Source: an uncultured Treponema sp. (GTDB lineage: Bacteria > Spirochaetota > Spirochaetia > Treponematales > Treponemataceae). Taken from it: a stretch of DNA of 11,425 nucleotides. The translations under genes were made by a program, and so were the position numbers. The first letter of the stretch is position 1; each line of letters opens with the position of its first letter. Positions 8,401 through 11,425 of the stretch are shown here, in pieces. The DNA lies in contig CALBXN010000184.1 in the NCBI GenBank assembly GCA_937890485.1, positions 1 to 11,425 of the forward strand, in the 5' to 3' direction. Under the pieces are notes generated by a model that was given only the letters and a program-made list of their open reading frames with translations, did no database searches and was not told the DNA's origin.

Positions 8401-9193
8401 AAATGAAGAAGGAGTATATCCACCATGTCCTTTTGTTTTAGAAGCAATTAATATCGAACTCTCAGAAGTAAACTCTTTTGAAAAACGAAAATCAATACAA
8501 GAAGTTATTAAAGAAGTAAAAGATGAATACCAACAATCACATGAAATACAAACTGAACAAGTTGAATTTGGATACACTTCACCATCAACATTACATGAAG
8601 ATAAAAATGATTTATCACAAAACCTTAACGAACAAAATTATTTTAAAAATCCAAAAATATTAATTGATGATTTAATTCAATCTTTTTCAAACAATGAATT
8701 TGGATATGATAATTTTGGAACAATTGCACATGCATTTACAGAAAGTATTTTTACAAAAGAACAGGCAAAAATTCCGTCATATTTAGTACAGATGCTTTCT
8801 GAAAAACAAAAAACAATAATCTTTGAAGAAGCACAAAATATGGCACAAAGATTTTATGATTCTGAATTAGGAAAACTTGCTCAACAATCAGATTGGAGAC
8901 AAAACGAATATGATTTCAAACTTTTTGTAAAAGCAAATTCTAAAATTGGTAATGCAGAGTTTGATTCGCAAACAATTATTAAAGGGCAAATTGACTTAGT
9001 TTTTAGGAATCCCAAAAATAACAATGAATACATCATTATAGATTTTAAAACTGACAAAGACGAAATTCCGGAAATTCATATAAATCAGTTAGAGTCTTAT
9101 AGGTTAGCAGTTTCAAAATTTAGAAACACTAACCTATCAAATGTCAAATGCTATCTATATTACCTTAGAAGTGGACACCATATAGAAATCTAA
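5477..9193 (+). CDS. addA: AddA: UvrD/Rep-type helicase with C-terminal RecB-like nuclease
   Basis: This is the motor and nuclease subunit of AddAB, a 3'-5' superfamily 1A helicase that unwinds broken DNA ends and cuts a strand. All helicase motifs are visible in order: Walker A AGAGSGKT (22-29, Lys28), motif Ia LTFTNKAAAEM, motif II DEFQD (375-379), motif III VGDEKQSIYKFRG (416-428), motif IV NYRSHP (452-457), motif V TIHKSKGLEFP (806-816) and motif VI VAITRAEK (884-891, Arg888). The C-terminal PD-(D/E)XK nuclease follows: GTIAHAF (His1085), KGQID (Asp1173), IIDFKTD (Asp1189, Lys1191) and QLESY (Gln1204, Tyr1208). The 1,238-aa length fits AddA, and the nuclease domain separates it from UvrD, PcrA and Rep. 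It follows addB by 22 nt with its own Shine-Dalgarno. A long acidic, serine-rich insert lies around residues 545-560. All catalytic residues look intact. Confidence 0.95.
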   Translation: MAQLNKEQEKAVYQMNNAVVAAGAGSGKTFVLAQRYAHLVLEKGFTVDQILTLTFTNKAAAEMYQRIYKTLYKISQEEPDNERACRAVKNFSEARIQTLDSYCSSILKNASRYYGIRPDFSVDDEECANQAYKLALPFLLNNRKNKAIIELINNSYSIEKIAQELFANTIIYHSNIANPIDFSSLLEKQIQVTKDEWQITSKAIDSIVEEIIYNIENFEGKHTSFSQALNEIIQENTFNSAPEFYSLLDFFKSSDDIAPINLELKNYLDKIILLFNPRLPGNTKNETIIAIKEKIKELRNKYSKLCSIASFIANYKITQLIYPLLNEFQNKFNDYKRSKGILTFADISHLALEILINHPEIREVEKTSFKAIMIDEFQDDNQLQRDLLFLLAEKQERNKKSVPEPEELYPDKLFFVGDEKQSIYKFRGADVSVFRKLKSELANNSNLSLITNYRSHPALIASFNSLFGGYEYPTSVEELESPTKRNFDKASLFVNEKQILENKNFSSVPDFEATYNWVRPSTKDKDGNPIEISLEPRIHFSLYNSTSQDDDSTENDSEKFYEDFANPEIEAMYIAQKIKTFIDEKKYKSKDCAILFRSTTNQYLYEKHLRKLGIPYTSESVVGFFNESPINNIYYLLRLSIYPTDMIAYENLLYSPLINLSQSGVNICMINASEKIKILNNKIFPEEILFTNEVENLLSKKDLSNYLNGKKIFFEFCEKLKSLSVTEIISEIWYNLGQRYETLWCDTVSLYGEMYDYLFEIAHQIEDRGLGLSDFVDKLETLKVNNERLSDMDIPLEKPDAVKLMTIHKSKGLEFPVVFICGCSSQGRADATNEIIYFNDEHGISLNTKCPNWFAQKEQNFFYIKSKDLNILKREAELRRVLYVAITRAEKEVYLSGSFSINKTSKKKLEEQFTDFTNKNFSHNELLEILSELAITKIAEKSKDTFNESQLIPSKYYTNNSFMGFMLYVIASWNKNEEGVYPPCPFVLEAINIELSEVNSFEKRKSIQEVIKEVKDEYQQSHEIQTEQVEFGYTSPSTLHEDKNDLSQNLNEQNYFKNPKILIDDLIQSFSNNEFGYDNFGTIAHAFTESIFTKEQAKIPSYLVQMLSEKQKTIIFEEAQNMAQRFYDSELGKLAQQSDWRQNEYDFKLFVKANSKIGNAEFDSQTIIKGQIDLVFRNPKNNNEYIIIDFKTDKDEIPEIHINQLESYRLAVSKFRNTNLSNVKCYLYYLRSGHHIEI

Positions 9194-9230
9194 AAAAATT
9201 TTGTTTTACAAATTTTTACAAAACTTTTTT
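9193..9230. terminator. A/T-rich hairpin between convergent addA and the hypothetical gene
   Basis: AAAAAATTTTGT (9193-9204) pairs with ACAAAA (9218-9223) and TTTTTT (9225-9230), giving 12 bp with one bulged C and a 13-nt loop. It starts at the addA stop codon, and its right arm overlaps the end of the minus-strand gene. The A and T tracts on the two sides would suit a bidirectional terminator, but the stem has only two G-C pairs, so it would be weak. Confidence 0.42.
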
Positions 9231-9617
9231 AGAAACAATAACAGACATTAAATCTGTAAGAATCTCAATTGGTAATGATTCTGCCTCATAATTGATGAAA
9301 TCCATAATGACTTTCCAATCTTTTTTTGGCAAATCCATATTTGGTTCTAAAGAACCATCTAAAAATGACAAAACAGTCAAAAGCCATTCCACATGTTCGT
9401 CAGTTGGTTCATTTTCAATTTCCGACGATTTGTCAATGTAATTTGTCATCCAATATTCTGAAATAGAATGAGGCAAATCACCTAAATCTCTATTCATTGA
9501 ATCAAACATCGACGCAACTGCTAAACTAGCTCGTCTTCCATCATAAGAAGGATTATCAGCCCTATCTCTTTTCTTTATTTTTTGTACATCAGCATAAAAT
9601 TTATCAATATTAGTCAT
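9216..9617 (-). CDS. Hypothetical protein, 133 aa, cytosolic
   Basis: I do not recognise a family. The product has a basic, charged N-terminus (residues 6-30, including VQKIKKRDRAD and YDGRRASLA) followed by a mainly helical, acidic body (EHVEWLLTVLSFLDG, DWKVIMDFINYEAESLPIEILTDLM). There is no signal peptide, membrane segment or cysteine. The gene is probably real. It fills the space between addA and the PTS gene, has a promoter correctly placed in front of it, has codon use like its neighbours, and meets an in-frame TAA (9629 down to 9627) only three codons before ATG 9617. It has no Shine-Dalgarno. It converges on addA with 22 nt between the stop codons and is divergent from the EIIA gene. 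No function is proposed. Confidence 0.7.
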   Translation of the reverse strand: MTNIDKFYADVQKIKKRDRADNPSYDGRRASLAVASMFDSMNRDLGDLPHSISEYWMTNYIDKSSEIENEPTDEHVEWLLTVLSFLDGSLEPNMDLPKKDWKVIMDFINYEAESLPIEILTDLMSVIVSKKVL

Positions 9618-9623
9618 AAATTT

Positions 9624-9652
9624 ATTTTAATATATATCTTAAATTATTGCAA
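9624..9652 (-). promoter_or_regulatory. Promoter of the 133-aa hypothetical gene
   Basis: On the minus strand a -35 TTGCAA (9652 down to 9647) and a -10 TAAAAT (9629 down to 9624) are separated by exactly 17 nt. The -10 ends 6 nt before the ATG at 9617, so the expected first transcribed base is the A of the start codon or very near it. Confidence 0.5.
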
Positions 9653-9740
9653 ACAATACCTTATAAACGAAAAACACTGAAAACCTTGTATTTATATATT
9701 ATAGTTTTTTAAAATATTTTATAAAATTACAATTTTTTTA

Positions 9741-9769
9741 TTGACTTTTGGACTAACTAACCGTACAAT
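9741..9769 (+). promoter_or_regulatory. Sigma70-type promoter of the PTS EIIA gene, adjacent to the start codon
   Basis: TTGACT (9741-9746) and TACAAT (9764-9769) each match consensus at five of six positions and are 17 nt apart. The region just upstream (about 9700-9740) is almost pure A/T with T runs, as in an UP element. The -10 ends 6 nt before ATG 9776, which predicts a leaderless mRNA. The rest of the 158-bp divergent gap (9618-9775) is A/T-rich and shows no other clear signal. Confidence 0.78.
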
Positions 9770-9775
9770 TGAACT

Positions 9776-10222
9776 ATGAACTTACAAACTGTATTAACAC
9801 CGGACACTGTAAACCTTCATTTGAAAGGTACAACAAAGGAAGAAATTATCGACGAAATGCTAGAAATTTTAATAAAAGCTGGCAAAGTAACCGATAAGAA
9901 TGCGGCACGGGAATGTGTTCTTGAGCGTGAAAGAAAAATGTCCACCGGTATGAAACATGGGATTGCAATTCCTCATGGTAAAACAGATACTGTTTCTGAT
10001 TTGGTAGCTTGTATCGGTATTTCTGACAATCCAGTAAATTTTGATTCTCTGGATCAAGAACCTTGCCGTATATTTATAATGACTTTGTCTCCTGTAAATA
10101 AAACAGGACCTCACCTACAATTTTTAGCTGAGGTAAGTTTGCTATTCAAGAGTGCTGAAAAAAGACAACAAATTCTTGAAACAACAGACAAAGTTGAAGT
10201 TATCAAAATTCTTACAGAATAG
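9776..10222 (+). CDS. PTS EIIA domain protein, fructose/PtsN type, stand-alone
   Basis: This is a single-domain EIIA protein of 148 aa. It would accept phosphate from HPr on a histidine and either pass it to a sugar permease or act as a regulator like EIIA-Ntr (PtsN). The active-site stretch GIAIPHGK places the phosphorylated residue at His67, and a second conserved stretch GPHLQFLAEVSLLF has His113. No EIIB or EIIC domain and no HPr or EI gene is in view, which favours a regulatory role over transport, though permease parts could be elsewhere. A TGA at 9770-9772 is in frame two codons before the ATG, so ATG 9776 is the only sensible start and the family's N-terminus begins there. There is no Shine-Dalgarno. 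It is a one-gene transcription unit, with its own promoter and terminator. A ptsN name is plausible but not certain. Confidence 0.93.
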   Translation: MNLQTVLTPDTVNLHLKGTTKEEIIDEMLEILIKAGKVTDKNAARECVLERERKMSTGMKHGIAIPHGKTDTVSDLVACIGISDNPVNFDSLDQEPCRIFIMTLSPVNKTGPHLQFLAEVSLLFKSAEKRQQILETTDKVEVIKILTE

Positions 10223-10247
10223 AGTTTTATGACTATTTCTCGAAACT

Positions 10248-10288
10248 AAGGTCACTCTCATTTATGAATGAAGCAGTGGCCTTTTTTT
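10248..10288 (+). terminator. Rho-independent terminator after the EIIA gene
   Basis: AAGGTCACT (10248-10256) pairs with AGTGGCCTT (10275-10283) through one G-U pair, giving a 9-bp stem with an 18-nt loop that can itself pair (CATT with AATG). A run of seven T (10282-10288) follows. It begins 25 nt after the EIIA stop codon, the textbook arrangement. Confidence 0.88.
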
Positions 10289-10291
10289 ATT

Positions 10292-10295
10292 AGGA
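10292..10295 (+). promoter_or_regulatory. Shine-Dalgarno sequence of the 163-aa gene
   Basis: AGGA lies 7 nt before ATG 10303 and just after the T run of the EIIA terminator. No separate promoter is obvious between the terminator and this gene, so it may depend on readthrough from the EIIA unit or on a promoter overlapping the terminator. Confidence 0.5.
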
Positions 10296-10302
10296 TTTTA
10301 CA

Positions 10303-10794
10303 ATGCAATTTTTTACATCTTCTGTACAAAAACAAAATTTTTCAAACTTTAATGGTGACAAATTTATAGCAAATATTGCTTTTATTAGTGACACTGAAAT
10401 TAATCAACTCGAAAATGAAGATTTCTACACACAAGCAGAACAATCTTCCTGTGAAATTATGATTTTTCCTATAAAAGTTTTAGATGTTTTAACATCAGAA
10501 GAAGATGTTTATAACGAAGAATATTTAGCAAAATTACGACAAATTTTCAAAATTATAGAAATACATTCTCTAAAAATTCTCTTTCTTCCCAAAATTGACA
10601 AATCAATAGAAAACACACCTGAATTAGTAATAAATTCAATGAAACACACTGCTAGAAGACTAAAAAAATTTAATAGCATTATGGGCTTTGTACTTCCTCA
10701 AGAAAATTGCTTTAAAAATGAAAAAGTTCGCCAAGAATTTATTAGCGAACTTTCAATAAAACATGAACATTACAAATTTGTTGATTTAATCTAA
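10303..10794 (+). CDS. Hypothetical protein, 163 aa, alternating strand/helix pattern
   Basis: I do not recognise the family. Predicted hydrophobic strands alternate with amphipathic helices: FIANIAFI (21-28), EIMIFPIKVL (51-60), a helix over YNEEYLAKLRQIFKIIE (70-86), KILFLP (91-96), a helix over residues 106-123, and IMGFVLP (126-132). This resembles an alpha/beta fold, perhaps part of a TIM-barrel like those of glycoside hydrolases or polysaccharide deacetylases, but no catalytic motif can be named. There is no signal peptide or membrane segment. Codon use matches the neighbours, and the gene has an AGGA Shine-Dalgarno. It follows the EIIA terminator and converges on the lytic transglycosylase gene with 13 nt between stop codons. 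The composition and tight spacing make it a likely real gene. The function is unknown. Confidence 0.7.
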   Translation: MQFFTSSVQKQNFSNFNGDKFIANIAFISDTEINQLENEDFYTQAEQSSCEIMIFPIKVLDVLTSEEDVYNEEYLAKLRQIFKIIEIHSLKILFLPKIDKSIENTPELVINSMKHTARRLKKFNSIMGFVLPQENCFKNEKVRQEFISELSIKHEHYKFVDLI

Positions 10795-10807
10795 TTAATT
10801 ATTTCTT

Positions 10808-11145
10808 TTATTTAGTTAAACTTGCCAAAAATTTAGATGAATCTTGGTTATAGAAAATTGCAACTTGAGTATTAAACAAAGCATCTAAGCCTTCTCTATA
10901 TCCAATAATATTTGAAACGTAATTCAATGTAACTTGTGGTGTTTTATTACTTCGTACTTTTGTAGTACCTGCATTATACATTGCAAGAGCAGAAACTTCA
11001 TTTCCAGCAGTGTTTAAGCAAAATCGTAAGTGAGACATTCCATATTTTGCACTAATATATGGGTCAAAAAACTCTTCTTCTTTTGTATAAAACCTATAAT
11101 ATAAATCTAAAACCTCTGATTTTATTGAATCTTTGAACCCAATTT
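10808..11145 (-). CDS. Lytic transglycosylase (SLT/GH23), C-terminal part, 5' end missing
   Basis: The product would cleave peptidoglycan between MurNAc and GlcNAc, normally in the periplasm. The visible part holds the C-terminal half of an SLT domain: FFDPYISAKYGMSHLRF (arranged like the family's 'NI..G..YL' segment), the diagnostic ALAMYNAGTTKV (YNAG encoded at 10978 down to 10967), then TLNYVSNIIGYRE, matching the 'T..YV' motif. The catalytic Glu and the signal peptide should lie upstream but are absent, because the sequence turns into an unrelated gene at about 11137-11146. The open frame runs on to 11368, but those codons are antisense to the ABC gene and not part of this protein. The right boundary is therefore approximate. 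The gene is 5'-truncated by the junction, not by a stop or frameshift, and is probably whole in the source genome. Confidence 0.75.
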
Positions 11146-11146
11146 G
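11137..11146. other. Chimeric junction or recombination breakpoint
   Basis: Coding signal for the transglycosylase (minus strand) ends here, and coding signal for an ABC ATPase (plus strand) begins within a few bases. Each gene is cut in its middle and both lack their 5' parts. Of the last 205 bases, 87 are G or C (about 42%), against 59 of 180 (about 33%) at 10861-11040. No inverted repeat, target duplication or mobile-element end is visible at the join. Confidence 0.7.
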
Positions 11147-11425
11147 CTCAGGCGAAAGAGTTTGTGGAAAAGAAAGAGAACATGCTTGATGAGATGATAA
11201 CCCAGGAAGGAAGAAATCTGTCCGGTGGACAAAAACAGCGGCTATCCATTGCGAGAGCCTTGGTAAAAAAACCGGAAATTTTAATATTAGATGATAGTGC
11301 ATCTGCGTTAGATTATGCAACAGATGCAGCCCTTCGGAAGGCACTGAAAGAAATGCCCGGAGATACAACGGTATTTATTGTGGCACAGAGAGCATCTTCC
11401 CTTATGCATGCAGATAAAATTATTG
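11146..11425 (+). CDS. ABC exporter ATPase/permease, C-terminal nucleotide-binding fragment
   Basis: This fragment is open through the right edge of the window. It starts mid-protein (AQAKEFVEKKE), with a TGA in frame at 11134-11136 and no start codon, so the transmembrane domain and Walker A are missing. It contains the signature LSGGQ (11218-11232), Walker B ILILDD (11278-11295), the D-loop SALD, and a switch region IVAQRAS. The residue after the Walker B Asp is Asp instead of the catalytic Glu, and the switch His is Gln (11386-11388). Both changes mark the degenerate-site subunit of heterodimeric ABC exporters such as TM287 or BmrC. The sequence resembles multidrug/peptide exporters of Clostridia and is richer in GC than the rest of the window, so it likely comes from another genome. 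Confidence 0.85.

Noticed and set aside
11146..11368. The minus-strand open frame of the transglycosylase continues to an ATG at 11368, giving an apparently complete 186-aa gene.
   Set aside because: The codons beyond about 11145 are antisense to a clear ABC ATPase with LSGGQ and Walker B. They show no signal peptide, catalytic Glu or SLT similarity, so the extension is accidental.
1..11425. CRISPR arrays, tRNA or rRNA genes, riboswitches, or a defence or biosynthetic island.
   Set aside because: No regularly spaced repeats, cloverleaf structure, rRNA-like stretch or long structured leader was seen. The Rpn fragment and AddAB are ordinary chromosomal content for such genomes and do not form a new defence system here.

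Overview
The window looks like chromosomal DNA of a low-GC host-associated spirochaete, most likely a gut or oral Treponema. This is inferred from gene content (a two-subunit AddA/AddB-type recombination nuclease whose small subunit has no N-terminal Walker A, an Rpn-type element, a stand-alone PTS EIIA), the strong A/T bias and AAA/TTT-rich codon use. It cannot be proved without a database search.

Layout. Positions 3-278 carry the C-terminal end of an Rpn/PDDEXK-type transposase-nuclease cut by the window edge. It is followed by a compact multi-hairpin palindromic element (291-373) in the convergent gap before glgX. glgX (446-2587, minus strand) is a complete glycogen debranching enzyme. It is divergent from a two-gene operon, addB-addA (2653-5454 and 5477-9193, plus strand), that encodes a helicase-nuclease for double-strand-break repair. 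The 65-bp divergent gap holds extended -10 promoters and a 7-bp-arm inverted repeat. A small hypothetical gene (9216-9617, minus) converges on addA. It is divergent from a PTS EIIA gene (9776-10222, plus), which ends in a clear intrinsic terminator (10248-10288). An unrecognised 163-aa protein (10303-10794, plus) then converges on the C-terminal half of a lytic transglycosylase (10808 to about 11145, minus).

At about 11137-11146 the sequence switches abruptly. The last 280 bases are the C-terminal part of an ABC-exporter ATPase (plus strand) with higher GC and Clostridia-like character. Both genes lose their 5' halves at the same point, so this is most simply a chimeric join (assembly artefact or recombination breakpoint) at the window end.

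No CRISPR array, tRNA, rRNA or obviously new multi-gene system is visible. The most informative signals are three. First, three genes have a -10 box only 6-8 nt before a start codon that is fixed by an in-frame stop immediately upstream and has no ribosome binding site, which suggests leaderless mRNAs. Second, the AddB nuclease domain appears to have lost its iron-sulfur cysteines. Third, there is the chimeric junction at the right end.
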